Shown here piece by piece: positions 25,947 through 33,075 of a DNA stretch of 34,370 bases. Both the position numbers and the translations under genes were made by a program. This DNA comes from a bacterium. GTDB taxonomy: Bacteria; Patescibacteriota; Microgenomatia; UBA1400; PJMF01. The stretch's first letter is position 1, and each line of letters opens with the position of its first letter. Location of the stretch: NCBI GenBank assembly GCA_027620445.1, contig JAQBYG010000006.1, positions 1 through 34,370 of the forward strand. The letters are read 5' to 3'. The notes below the pieces were generated by a model. That model searched no databases. It saw only the letters and a list, made by a program, of their open reading frames with translations, and had not been told where the DNA came from.

Positions 25947-26519
25947 ATGAAATTTATAACGACTGATAAACCATTTTCAGTATTTTCTCTAGAAGCAGAT
26001 CGTGATTATATTCTGGCAAGACTCATTAACTTTTCTGGCATGGGGTTTGCGCCAAGGGCTGGCTATTTTGGTCAACAAGCTATAGAAAAATATTTAAAAG
26101 CTCTAATGGTGAGCCAAGATAAACATTACTTGAAGGAGCATGATTTAACTGTGCTAGCAAAATATTGCTCAAAATATGATTCAAAATTTAAACATCATGA
26201 CTTTCTTAAAAGAATTAAAATTTTCGATGATTTTAGAGAGGTTGGAAGATATGGCGGTGAATCATCATATGATCCACAGTCAAAAAAAGAAATGAATTTT
26301 ACAACTGCTGGTGCTTATGTCTGGATGGGACAAAACATAAAAATTCTTGACGAATTAGTCAGTTATATAAGAACAAAACTAAATTTTGATGAAATCGGTT
26401 TTAGTGATTCATTAACTGAAATTTCTAAAGATAGCAGAAGAGACTTTCTTGCAAATGAATGGAAACTACCAATCAAATTGAAAGACATACTCACAACAGA
26501 TAATAGTTTTTTTAATTAG
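25947..26519 (+). CDS. HEPN-domain protein
   Basis: A 190-residue, visibly AT-rich gene. The segment AGYFGQQAIEKYLKALMV (residues about 38-55) followed by HYLKEHDLTVLAKYC is the signature of HEPN helical domains (nucleotide-binding or RNase modules found in toxin-antitoxin and defence systems). A second helix pair follows with FDDFREVGRYGGE. The Rx4-6H motif of RNase-type HEPN domains is not evident. No MNT-type nucleotidyltransferase antitoxin lies next to it, so it is a solitary HEPN. The C-terminal about 55 residues are an extra helix-rich tail. It starts 48 bases after the ACT tRNA, and its composition differs from both neighbours, pointing to recent acquisition. Substrate unknown. Confidence 0.75.
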   Translation: MKFITTDKPFSVFSLEADRDYILARLINFSGMGFAPRAGYFGQQAIEKYLKALMVSQDKHYLKEHDLTVLAKYCSKYDSKFKHHDFLKRIKIFDDFREVGRYGGESSYDPQSKKEMNFTTAGAYVWMGQNIKILDELVSYIRTKLNFDEIGFSDSLTEISKDSRRDFLANEWKLPIKLKDILTTDNSFFN

Positions 26520-26596
26520 AGAAAGTTCTGGTTTCATCTAATGTTTCTCGCTAAAGTAATAGACTTTTCGGAGACAAGCACATTCTCGAAGAACGA

Positions 26597-26626
26597 TTGC
26601 TGCTCACTCTACTCTGACTGTATACT
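26597..26626 (+). promoter_or_regulatory. Promoter of the DUF1761 gene
   Basis: TTGCTG (26597-26602) and TATACT (26621-26626) are 18 bases apart. The ATG lies ten bases after the -10, so the transcript would have a leader of only a few bases with no ribosome site. Confidence 0.45.
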
Positions 26627-26635
26627 AGGACCCAT

Positions 26636-27051
26636 ATGCAAATAAATTATCTCGCGATTTTGGTATCAGCCATACTTTCTATGGTGGTTGGTTCTATCTG
26701 GTATGGACCTCTATTTGGCAAAAAGTGGGCAGAACTCATCGGCGCAGACCCAAACGACAAAAAGAAGATGAAGGAAATGCAAAAATCGGCGGGGCCGTTG
26801 TATATGGTTCAGTTTCTGTTGACTTGTTCCAAGTGCTCGTTTTGTCACACCTCATCGCTGACAGTCAACGAGCTGGCGGGTTAGAGCGATCACTGTGGAT
26901 TTGGGCGGCGTTTATTGTGCCGACTATTGCGGGCACCGTGATGTGGGGTAATTACTCCAAACAAATGGCGTGGTCGAGGATGCTGATTCAAGGCGGCTAT
27001 CAACTAGTCTTGTTCATCATTTTTGGACTGGTGCTGAGTAACTGGAAGTAG
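26636..27051 (+). pseudogene. DUF1761 family membrane protein, split by a frameshift
   Basis: The first frame (26636-26884) reads MQINYLAILVSAILSMVVGSIWYGPLFGKKW and continues to MVQFLLT before turning into nonsense and stopping. The +1 frame carries on at once with LFQVLVLSHLIADSQRAGG and ends GYQLVLFIIFGLVLSNWK at 27051. Together they make one continuous four-helix DUF1761 protein of about 138 residues; one base is missing near 26822-26824 (between AC and TTG). Each half alone has only two of the helices. DUF1761 proteins have no established function. The break may be a genuine mutation or a sequencing error; the otherwise intact downstream part suggests it is recent. Confidence 0.75.
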
Positions 27052-27065
27052 GTAATACTAGACAA

Positions 27066-27095
27066 GTATGTCGTTTTATGTTAAAAATGACATAC
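27066..27095 (+). promoter_or_regulatory. Inverted repeat (operator) before the AbrB-type antitoxin gene
   Basis: GTATGTC (27066-27072) and GACATAC (27089-27095) form a perfect 7-bp inverted repeat, with inner TTTT and AAAA also near-symmetrical. A possible -10, TATGTT (27077-27082), lies inside. The repeat ends two bases before the ATG at 27098, which supports that start over the ATG at 27068 inside the repeat. Likely bound by the encoded antitoxin. Confidence 0.5.
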
Positions 27096-27097
27096 AT

Positions 27098-27340
27098 ATG
27101 AGAATAGTTTCAATTGGAACCAAAAACCAGGTTGTTATCCCACTTGAGGTGAGAAAAAAGATCGCTGGTGTGCAGCCAGGTAAAAAGGTCTCAATCTATG
27201 CACTTGACGCTGACACAATTGCGATAAAAGCATCTCCCACAAGTTGGCTAGATCGAGCGAGTGGTGCAATGCAAGGTATTTGGGAGCAAGCTGTTGAGAA
27301 AAAGCTGGAGGATTCCAGAGAAGCGTGGGATGCTAGATAA
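27098..27340 (+). CDS. AbrB/MazE-type antitoxin (SpoVT-AbrB domain)
   Basis: An 80-residue protein from the ATG at 27098: MRIVSIGTKNQVVIPLEVRKKIAGVQPGKKVSIY. The swapped-hairpin pattern (xxxGxxxQVxIPxxxRxxxxxxxGxxV) is that of SpoVT/AbrB DNA-binding antitoxins paired with PIN toxins. The C-terminal helix (WLDRASGAMQGIWEQAVEKKLEDSREAWDAR) would bind the toxin. An in-frame ATG at 27068 would add ten residues but sits inside the inverted repeat. Its last codons overlap the PIN gene start by 11 bases. It should neutralise the PIN RNase and repress the operon. Confidence 0.85.
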   Translation: MRIVSIGTKNQVVIPLEVRKKIAGVQPGKKVSIYALDADTIAIKASPTSWLDRASGAMQGIWEQAVEKKLEDSREAWDAR

Positions 27341-27746
27341 GCAGCTACTTTTTTTAGACACAAACGTGTTTATCTACTTATTTCAAGGTAGTAAGCAGTA
27401 TGGCAAAGCAGTCACTAATATTTTTACGAAATTAGCTGCAGGAAAATCACGAGCAATTACCAGTGTTATAACACAGGCGGAATTGTTGTCATTTGCAGCA
27501 CCAGAAGACGAGGTGAATGGATTGCTACAGTTATTTTTGGAAACACCGAATCTGCAGGTTGTACAAATTGACGCTCACATTGCAACAACTGCCGCTCGAT
27601 TGCGAAGAAAATATGGCTTTCGTCTTCCAGATGCTCTACAGTTAGCTGCAGCGATAGAATGCAAGGCAGGTATTTTTGTGACTGCTGACAGCCGATTGAA
27701 GGCGTGTAGAGAAATCAGAACCACCGTCCTCAAGCCAGTAAAGTAA
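27330..27746 (+). CDS. PIN-domain toxin RNase, VapC-like
   Basis: A 138-residue PIN ribonuclease from the ATG at 27330. The acidic tetrad is intact: Asp10 in FLDTNVFIYLF, Glu51 in TQAELL, Asp101 in PDALQLAAA and Asp120 in TADSRL. These coordinate Mg for RNA cleavage, often of tRNA or rRNA. The reading frame extends upstream to 27261 but that part is the antitoxin gene in another frame; the overlap with the antitoxin end and the LDTN position near the N-terminus favour 27330. Length is typical for VapC. With the AbrB-type antitoxin it forms an apparently functional toxin-antitoxin pair. Confidence 0.88.
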   Translation: MLDKQLLFLDTNVFIYLFQGSKQYGKAVTNIFTKLAAGKSRAITSVITQAELLSFAAPEDEVNGLLQLFLETPNLQVVQIDAHIATTAARLRRKYGFRLPDALQLAAAIECKAGIFVTADSRLKACREIRTTVLKPVK

Positions 27747-27772
27747 AAAATGAGTAAGTACTGAGTTATTCT

Positions 27773-28723
27773 ATGCTTGATCGATTATTTTCCATTGGTT
27801 TTGTTGTGCTCAGTTTGAGCATGATTGCGGCAGGACTTGCTCACATTTTTCCAACGCCTTGGTGGTTGGAGTTGTTCACTCACTTTATTTCGATCTACGC
27901 GCTTGGTGCTGCGGTGCTCACTGTGTATTATTTTTGGCAGAAGCGGCGCGAAAGAGTGTTTATTTGTCTGACCTACTTCTCGCTGACACTTTCTATCATC
28001 GCGCCATATGCAGTGCCAAATTCGATCCTGCGAGCGAGATCAAATCAGCAAGAAATTACGGTCATTTTTGCAAACACGCATTACTCGAGCGTGTCGGTGG
28101 AGGCTTTGGTGTATCTTATTTTGCAAAGACAACCAAGCTTTGTTTTTTTTGCGGAACTGAAAGAAGCACAATTTGCAGAAGTTCGCGAGCAGCTCCCAGC
28201 GTATTCTGGGAATCTCATTCCTGGCGGACCTGATCCTTGGGCGCATGCTGTTTCGTACCTTTCGCTTGCAGAGCTAGGCGAGGTCGAAGAAGAGGTTGTG
28301 CGTTTTGACAACTTGTCACCGGGTTTGGTTGTGACGAACAAATCATTGCCCGACTTGCAGATGCAAGCGTTGCATATTTTCCCGCCACGTTCAGACCGAA
28401 CGATTAATTTAAGAGACATCGCGCTGGCAAACATCGCAAAGTATGCGAGTAAACAAGAAAACCTAGTTGTTCTGGGTGATCTGAATATCACTAACTTTAG
28501 TCCACCATTTGAACGAATGCTCGAAGATGGTGGGTTGCTAGACGCGAGAATTGGATCTGGGATGTTTGGCTCTTGGCCAAGCGTACTACCTACTTTTGCG
28601 ACGATCCCGATCGATCACGTGCTGTACAAAGGAGCTTGGCGTGTTTGCAAATTGGAGCGTGGCCCAAACATTGGCTCCGACCACTTTCCACTCATTGCTA
28701 CACTCTGCTACAATAAGTTGTAA
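27773..28723 (+). CDS. Membrane-anchored endonuclease/exonuclease/phosphatase-family protein (YafD-like)
   Basis: A 316-residue protein. Three hydrophobic helices in residues 5-78 precede a soluble EEP fold: VIFANTH (the N of the first motif), PSFVFFAEL (metal-binding Glu), LVVLGDLNIT (about 233-242, the DxN pair), IDHVLYKG and GSDHFPLIATL (about 301-311, catalytic SDH). All key residues of the Mg-dependent phosphodiesterase family are present. Members attack nucleic acid, inositol phosphate or sphingolipid bonds; membrane-anchored YafD-like forms have no settled substrate. It is 20 bases ahead of the DUF975-like gene, probably one operon. Confidence 0.85.
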   Translation: MLDRLFSIGFVVLSLSMIAAGLAHIFPTPWWLELFTHFISIYALGAAVLTVYYFWQKRRERVFICLTYFSLTLSIIAPYAVPNSILRARSNQQEITVIFANTHYSSVSVEALVYLILQRQPSFVFFAELKEAQFAEVREQLPAYSGNLIPGGPDPWAHAVSYLSLAELGEVEEEVVRFDNLSPGLVVTNKSLPDLQMQALHIFPPRSDRTINLRDIALANIAKYASKQENLVVLGDLNITNFSPPFERMLEDGGLLDARIGSGMFGSWPSVLPTFATIPIDHVLYKGAWRVCKLERGPNIGSDHFPLIATLCYNKL

Positions 28724-28742
28724 AGTTATAAGGAGCATTAAC

Positions 28743-29411
28743 ATGGAAGCCATCGCAAAAACTGAGAACTGGGTTGAGATCACAAAGACGTACACAGAGG
28801 CTTGGGAGTTTTTTAAGAAGCACTGGGTGGGTGTGTACAAAATTGGCATCATTGCGTTTTTGCTCATATTCGCGGTCAGCTTCACTTTGGGAATATTTGT
28901 TGCAATGGTAGGAGAAGAATCTCTGTTGGGAAGTATTTTAGAACTTGTTGCTCAGATTTGGTCGCAATTTGTGAGTATTGGAGCGACACTTGTCACCCTG
29001 AACTTTCTTCGTAATGATGGCGCAACTTTTTCGATCGAGGATTTCTTTGCTGGCAAAGAACGTTTTATTCAGTACATTTTTGCCAACATAGCATATGCTC
29101 TGGTTGTTTTACTCGGACTTGTGCTGCTGATTATTCCTGGAATTATCTGGGCTATAAAATATTCATACGTGCCTGTGCTGATTATAGATAAACCTGTTGG
29201 CATAAGAGAAGCATTTAGTGAAAGTGCGCGGATGACCGACGGCGTCAAGTGGAAGTTATTCTGGTTTGATATTTTTGGTCTCGTAGTTTTACTGGGTGGC
29301 TTATTGTTACTTGGGGTAGGTCTGTTTATCGCTGTTCCTGTGATATTTTTGGCCATGTACATGCTCTACAACAAATTACTAGCGCGCACGAAGTTGGGAA
29401 TTGCACAGTAA
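28743..29411 (+). CDS. Polytopic membrane protein, DUF975/YciC-like
   Basis: A 222-residue protein from an ATG with a strong AGGAG eight bases upstream; an open frame extends back to 28551 but only through the preceding gene. It has a soluble N-terminal helix (WVEITKTYTEAWEFFKKHW) and about four to five membrane helices, with IPGIIWAIKYSYVPVLIIDKPVGIREAFSESARMTDGVKWKLFWFDIFG in the middle (seen around residues 134-182). The PGI--Y--P-----A-S-------- pattern matches the DUF975/YciC group of small membrane proteins of unknown role. Its end overlaps the msrA start by 11 bases. Confidence 0.75.
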   Translation: MEAIAKTENWVEITKTYTEAWEFFKKHWVGVYKIGIIAFLLIFAVSFTLGIFVAMVGEESLLGSILELVAQIWSQFVSIGATLVTLNFLRNDGATFSIEDFFAGKERFIQYIFANIAYALVVLLGLVLLIIPGIIWAIKYSYVPVLIIDKPVGIREAFSESARMTDGVKWKLFWFDIFGLVVLLGGLLLLGVGLFIAVPVIFLAMYMLYNKLLARTKLGIAQ

Positions 29412-29928
29412 TTCGGTAGTCTTCGGTGGTGGCTGCTTTTGGTGTACCGAAGCAGTGTTTCAGAAGCTCGAGGGAGTAGAGCAAGTTATTCCCGGTTACG
29501 CAGGTGGCAAGCGAGAGAATCCGAGCTACGCCCAGGTCACGACGGGAGCCACTGGCCATGCAGAAGTTGTCAAAGTCACTTTTGATGCAAACAAAATCTC
29601 CTTCACCGATTTACTCCTCGTTTTTTTCGCAGTCCACGATGCGAGTTTGCTCAATAGACAGGACTACGATGTTGGCACAGAGTACCGTTCGCTGATCTAC
29701 TACACGACTACAGATCAGCAGAAAACAATTGAGGAGGTTATCGCTACGTTTCGAGAGAGTGGCAAAAAAATTGTGACAGAGGTCAAACCACTGGCTGCGT
29801 TTTATCCGGCTGAGTTGTATCATCACAGCTACTACAAGCTCAATAGTGAGCAGCCATACTGCCAACTCATTATTGTGCCAAAGTTAGAAAAGCTCCAAGC
29901 GCAATTTGCCCATTTGCTAAAGAGCTAA
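29401..29928 (+). CDS. msrA: Peptide-methionine (S)-S-oxide reductase MsrA
   Basis: A 175-residue repair enzyme that reduces methionine-S-sulfoxide in proteins. The catalytic Cys is in GGGCFWCTEAVF (Cys12), close to the N-terminus as usual. TGATGHAEVVKVTFD, LNRQDYDVGTEYRSLIYY and FYPAELYHHSYY are family blocks (HHSYY replaces the more common HQDYF). The start is a TTG at 29401, 11 bases inside the previous gene, and no later start would leave the catalytic motif intact. A resolving Cys is probably in PYCQ near residue 158. It is followed 15 bases later by a Nudix gene, giving a small repair cluster. Confidence 0.93.
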   Translation: MHSNSVVFGGGCFWCTEAVFQKLEGVEQVIPGYAGGKRENPSYAQVTTGATGHAEVVKVTFDANKISFTDLLLVFFAVHDASLLNRQDYDVGTEYRSLIYYTTTDQQKTIEEVIATFRESGKKIVTEVKPLAAFYPAELYHHSYYKLNSEQPYCQLIIVPKLEKLQAQFAHLLKS

Positions 29929-29943
29929 TAAGGATACTTTCAT

Positions 29944-30381
29944 ATGTCAAAAGATCGCTACAAACAAATTGTTGCCGTTCATTTAATCCTTCAACAGGAT
30001 GACAAGATTTTGTTTCAAGTTCGCAAAAACACTGGCTACGAGGACGGTTCATACTCGCTTCCCGGTGGACACGTTGAGGCAAATGAAACTGTTATCGCGG
30101 CACTACAGCGGGAAATGCGTGAAGAACTTTGTATTGAGTTTGCTGCCGATGACGCGGAGTTTGCGCACGTCTCACACCGCAAGGGAGATGACCACGAACG
30201 CATTGATTTTTTCTTTACTGTTAGAAAGTGGCAGGGTGAAGTTACCAACGGTGAGCCAAATAAGTGTGAGTCACTCGATTGGGCAACGCGAGATACAGTA
30301 CCTGGAAAGGTAGTAGAGTACATCGCAAATGCAGTAACCCACATTGCTGCAGGTAAGCAATATAGTCAGTTTTGGTGGTAA
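29944..30381 (+). CDS. Nudix hydrolase
   Basis: A 145-residue Nudix enzyme. After VAVHLILQQDDKILFQVRKNTGYEDGSYSLPGGH (start of the fold, residues about 10-43) the Nudix box continues EANET...REMREELCI, with all the G, E, RE and EE residues present. The NTGYEDGxYxLPGGHVE pattern is shared by a common group of bacterial nucleoside-diphosphate or NTP pyrophosphohydrolases. Ribosome site AAGGA precedes the ATG. It follows msrA by 15 bases and precedes the CAP-domain gene by three, so the three are likely co-transcribed. Specific substrate unknown. Confidence 0.9.
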   Translation: MSKDRYKQIVAVHLILQQDDKILFQVRKNTGYEDGSYSLPGGHVEANETVIAALQREMREELCIEFAADDAEFAHVSHRKGDDHERIDFFFTVRKWQGEVTNGEPNKCESLDWATRDTVPGKVVEYIANAVTHIAAGKQYSQFWW

Positions 30382-30384
30382 CAA

Positions 30385-31458
30385 ATGGTGAAGCGAAGAG
30401 TTATTTTACTCGGCTTTTTTTTAGGCTTACTGGTACTGTTGACTCCGTACTTTTTCTTGCAGAGTCGTGCTGCAATCCCGCCATTGCTATCACCAGCGGT
30501 TACTAAATTAGCTCAAATCCTAGAACTTCAGGGAGAAGTTGCAACGACTCCTGAGGGAATAAAATTGGTTGCGAGCCTCAAAGAAGAGGTAGCTGATCCA
30601 TTGTCAGCGGCTGCAGTATTGACGCAAATTGCAGAGTATCGAGAGCGATTGGCGCACGAGCGTTTAGATGAGAATGTGGATTTAACCATCGTTGCGCAAC
30701 AATTGGCCGACGCTATTTCAGAGAATATTGAAAACTACAATGATATGCCGTTCGAGACCCTCGTTGCCTCGTATGCCCATGACTCCAAAACGCCTTTGGC
30801 GGCCATTAGCCACATTAGCATTGTTGGCCCCACTAACTCACAAACTGCCTTTGCAGCCTTTGTGGGTGAGCAGTCACAAGCAGAAATATTGCTTGACGAT
30901 GAGGCGGAAATTATCGCGGTTGCGACTAGTTCCGCTGAGTACCAAAGGCAACCGGCAGGTATCACGGTCGTTACTTTGGCGCGGGTCGCGCCAAAAGTGA
31001 AGGCAGCTCCGGTCACGCCACAAAAACAGACTTTTCCAGAAATAAGTGACAACTCTATGTTAGTGGCGCTGAACGAGTATCGCAGAGCCCACGGCATTCC
31101 ACAGCTCATCGAACATCCGCTCCTGTGTCAGTATGCGCAGAAGCGCGTGGGGGATTTGGTTGCGTTTGGCGGGCTGGATGGCCACGCCGGCTTTCAAAAA
31201 GATTTTGCAGATCTTAGTAATTTGCCGGAAGCAATCAAGCAGTATCCGGGCGGCAAGATCGGTGAAAACTTGGCCTACCAAAACTGCCGCAACATGACGA
31301 CAGGTGACGGTTTTATTGCACAAACAGCTGCTGCAATCATTGAGTGGTGTTTTGATTCTTCAACTAAAGGTCATCGAGAGGCACAGCTCAACCCAAAATT
31401 TACAGCCGCTTGTGTGCGACATCAAGACGGATTATTTGCGGTGATTTTTGGTGAGTAG
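30385..31458 (+). CDS. Membrane-anchored CAP-domain (SCP/YkwD-like) protein
   Basis: A 357-residue exported protein with an N-terminal hydrophobic helix (about 5-25, VILLGFFLGLLVLLTPYFFL) as anchor or signal, a helical middle domain (about 40-140), and a C-terminal CAP domain (about 226-355). The CAP blocks are LNEYRRAHGIPQLIEHPLL, LDGHAGF, GGKIGENLA, STKGHREAQLNPKF and LFAVIFGE. Two His residues and a Glu of the CAP cavity are visible, though these proteins are rarely enzymes with a known reaction. Secreted CAP proteins in bacteria are linked with surface attachment or wall interaction. It overlaps the leader region of tRNA-Ser by position only, ending 39 bases before it. Confidence 0.88.
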   Translation: MVKRRVILLGFFLGLLVLLTPYFFLQSRAAIPPLLSPAVTKLAQILELQGEVATTPEGIKLVASLKEEVADPLSAAAVLTQIAEYRERLAHERLDENVDLTIVAQQLADAISENIENYNDMPFETLVASYAHDSKTPLAAISHISIVGPTNSQTAFAAFVGEQSQAEILLDDEAEIIAVATSSAEYQRQPAGITVVTLARVAPKVKAAPVTPQKQTFPEISDNSMLVALNEYRRAHGIPQLIEHPLLCQYAQKRVGDLVAFGGLDGHAGFQKDFADLSNLPEAIKQYPGGKIGENLAYQNCRNMTTGDGFIAQTAAAIIEWCFDSSTKGHREAQLNPKFTAACVRHQDGLFAVIFGE

Positions 31459-31475
31459 GGAAAGCTCACATCTCT

Positions 31476-31484
31476 TGGTATAAT
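31476..31484 (+). promoter_or_regulatory. Extended -10 promoter for tRNA-Ser(GCT)
   Basis: TGGTATAAT is a TGn-extended consensus -10 (TATAAT at 31479-31484), 13 bases before the mature tRNA. The -35 region is poor, as is usual with an extended -10. Confidence 0.55.
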
Positions 31485-31497
31485 AGCCTGCACGAGT

Positions 31498-31579
31498 GGA
31501 AGCGTCGCATAGTGGCTATTGCAGCGGGTTGCTAACTCGCGCCCTTCGGGGCTCGTGGGTTCGAATCCCACCGCTTCCG
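31498..31579 (+). tRNA. tRNA-Ser (anticodon GCT)
   Basis: An 82-base class II tRNA. The acceptor is GGAAGCG/CGCTTCC with discriminator G; the CCA is not fully encoded (the sequence continues CAA), so it must be added. The anticodon arm is GCGGG-TTGCTAA-CTCGC with GCT at 31531-31533. The variable arm is a GCCC/GGGC stem closed by TTCG. The T arm is GTGGG-TTCGAAT-CCCAC. It reads AGC/AGU serine codons. Confidence 0.95.
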
Positions 31580-31597
31580 CAACTGAGACAGTTTATT

Positions 31598-33061
31598 ATG
31601 GCAAATAACGAGACAATCATCCGATTTCAGGATGTTACCTATCACTACTCGCACGACAAAGTAATCCTCGAAGAGGTGAGTTTTTCTGTGAGGAGCGGCA
31701 CAAAAGTTGCCCTAATGGGTCAGAATGGTGCGGGCAAAAGTACTTTGTTCAAACTGATAACGAGAACTCTGCGACCAAACTCGGGTGAGGTAATTGTAAA
31801 TAAACAGATGAGTGTGGCTACTGCTTTTCAGGTTATGCCAATTGCGGATTTGTCACTCTCGATCTTGGAGTACTTTCAGCAGTACTGTCAGCAGGAACCA
31901 CATGTTGTCAAAAGTCGAATGGCAGCGGTGCTCGATGCAGTAAATCTAAAAGTGCCAAGCGACAAGTTGGTCAAAGATATGTCCGGTGGCCAGCAAGCCA
32001 GACTGTTGCTTGCCGCGGCACTTATTCAGGATCCTGATTTGCTACTTCTCGATGAACCGACTAATAATTTGGATGCAGCCGGCATCGCGCACCTGACCGT
32101 TTTTCTAATGGGTTACCCCAAAAGCGTGATGGTGATTTCGCATGATGCAGATTTTCTCAACGCGTTTACGGAAGGGGTGTTGTATCTTGATAGCCATACC
32201 AGGAAGATCGAGCAGTATGCAGGAAATTACCTGGACGTGGTCGAGCAAATTCAAGCGCGAATCGACAAGGAGAATCGGGCAAACGCGCAGCGCGCCAAGG
32301 GCATTCAAGAAAACAAAGACAAGGCCAATTTTTTCGCACACAAGGGTGGCAAGATGCGCAATGTTGCCAAAAAAATGCGAGAGAAAATTGATGTGCTCGA
32401 GAGTGAAAAAGTAGAGGTGCGGAAAGAAGACAAGACCATTCGTCCGTTTCAGATTCCGGTGCAAGCAAACTTCCCGCTGGATGTGCTGAAGATTACCTCA
32501 TTTGAGGCGATGGTTGACCATGAGCGAGTGACAAAACCTGCTGACATTATTTTGATGAAGGGCAGGCATTTGCAAATCATTGGTCCCAACGGTATAGGCA
32601 AGAGCACGCTCATAGAGCGAATGGCAACCGGCGAACTGCCCGGTCTTCGTTTGCCGGCAACGCTGCGCGTCGGCTACTATCGACAGGATTTCACGACACT
32701 CAATTTTGAAGAAACGGTGTATCAATCGCTGACCAACGCAATGTTGCAGTCCGGAACCAATATGAGCGAAGAGCACTTGCGCTCTGTAGCGTCTGGGTTC
32801 TTGCTCTCCAAAGATGCGCTCAAAGCAACCATCGGGAGTTTATCTGAAGGACAAAAGGGGTTGGTTGCATTTGCTCGCTTGGTGTTGTTGCAGCCAGGAT
32901 TATTGATTCTTGATGAACCAACTAATCACATCAACTTCCGTCACCTACCAGTGATTGCTTCCGCACTCGATTCATTTCAGGGAGCGATGATTTTGGTTTC
33001 ACACGTACCCGACTTTGTGGCTCAGGTGCGGATTGATGATGTGCTCGATTTAGAGAGATAA
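31598..33061 (+). CDS. ABC-F type ATP-binding protein (ribosome-associated)
   Basis: A 487-residue protein with two ABC ATPase domains and no membrane segment, as in the ABC-F translation factors. Domain 1: GQNGAGKST (41-49), MSGGQQAR (128-135), LLLLDEPTNNLD (about 148-159). A charged linker of about 80 residues (around 205-285, NRANAQRAKGIQENKDKANF and KMREKIDVLESEKVEVRK) is the P-site tRNA-interaction region. Domain 2: GPNGIGKST (329-337), LSEGQKGLV (about 415-423), LLILDEPTNHINF. The second signature has Glu for Gly (LSEGQ). At 487 residues it is shorter than most ABC-F proteins. The frame extends upstream to 31496 through the tRNA, but MANNET at 31598 is the real start. Which ABC-F subgroup, housekeeping or antibiotic protection, cannot be told. 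Confidence 0.9.
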   Translation: MANNETIIRFQDVTYHYSHDKVILEEVSFSVRSGTKVALMGQNGAGKSTLFKLITRTLRPNSGEVIVNKQMSVATAFQVMPIADLSLSILEYFQQYCQQEPHVVKSRMAAVLDAVNLKVPSDKLVKDMSGGQQARLLLAAALIQDPDLLLLDEPTNNLDAAGIAHLTVFLMGYPKSVMVISHDADFLNAFTEGVLYLDSHTRKIEQYAGNYLDVVEQIQARIDKENRANAQRAKGIQENKDKANFFAHKGGKMRNVAKKMREKIDVLESEKVEVRKEDKTIRPFQIPVQANFPLDVLKITSFEAMVDHERVTKPADIILMKGRHLQIIGPNGIGKSTLIERMATGELPGLRLPATLRVGYYRQDFTTLNFEETVYQSLTNAMLQSGTNMSEEHLRSVASGFLLSKDALKATIGSLSEGQKGLVAFARLVLLQPGLLILDEPTNHINFRHLPVIASALDSFQGAMILVSHVPDFVAQVRIDDVLDLER

Positions 33062-33075
33062 AGTGAGGAAACACC

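Noticed and set aside
27261-27329. Upstream start for the PIN toxin
   Set aside because: It is the antitoxin coding sequence in another frame; LDTN should lie near the N-terminus.
28551-28742. Upstream extension of the DUF975-like protein
   Set aside because: It reads through the end of the EEP-family gene in another frame; AGGAG before ATG 28743 marks the real start.
31450-31468. GTGAG/CTCAC hairpin after the CAP-domain gene as terminator
   Set aside because: Only five pairs and no following T-run.
31496-31597. Open frame extending the ABC-F protein 34 residues upstream
   Set aside because: It is the tRNA-Ser(GCT) gene read as protein; ATG 31598 gives the standard ABC-F N-terminus.
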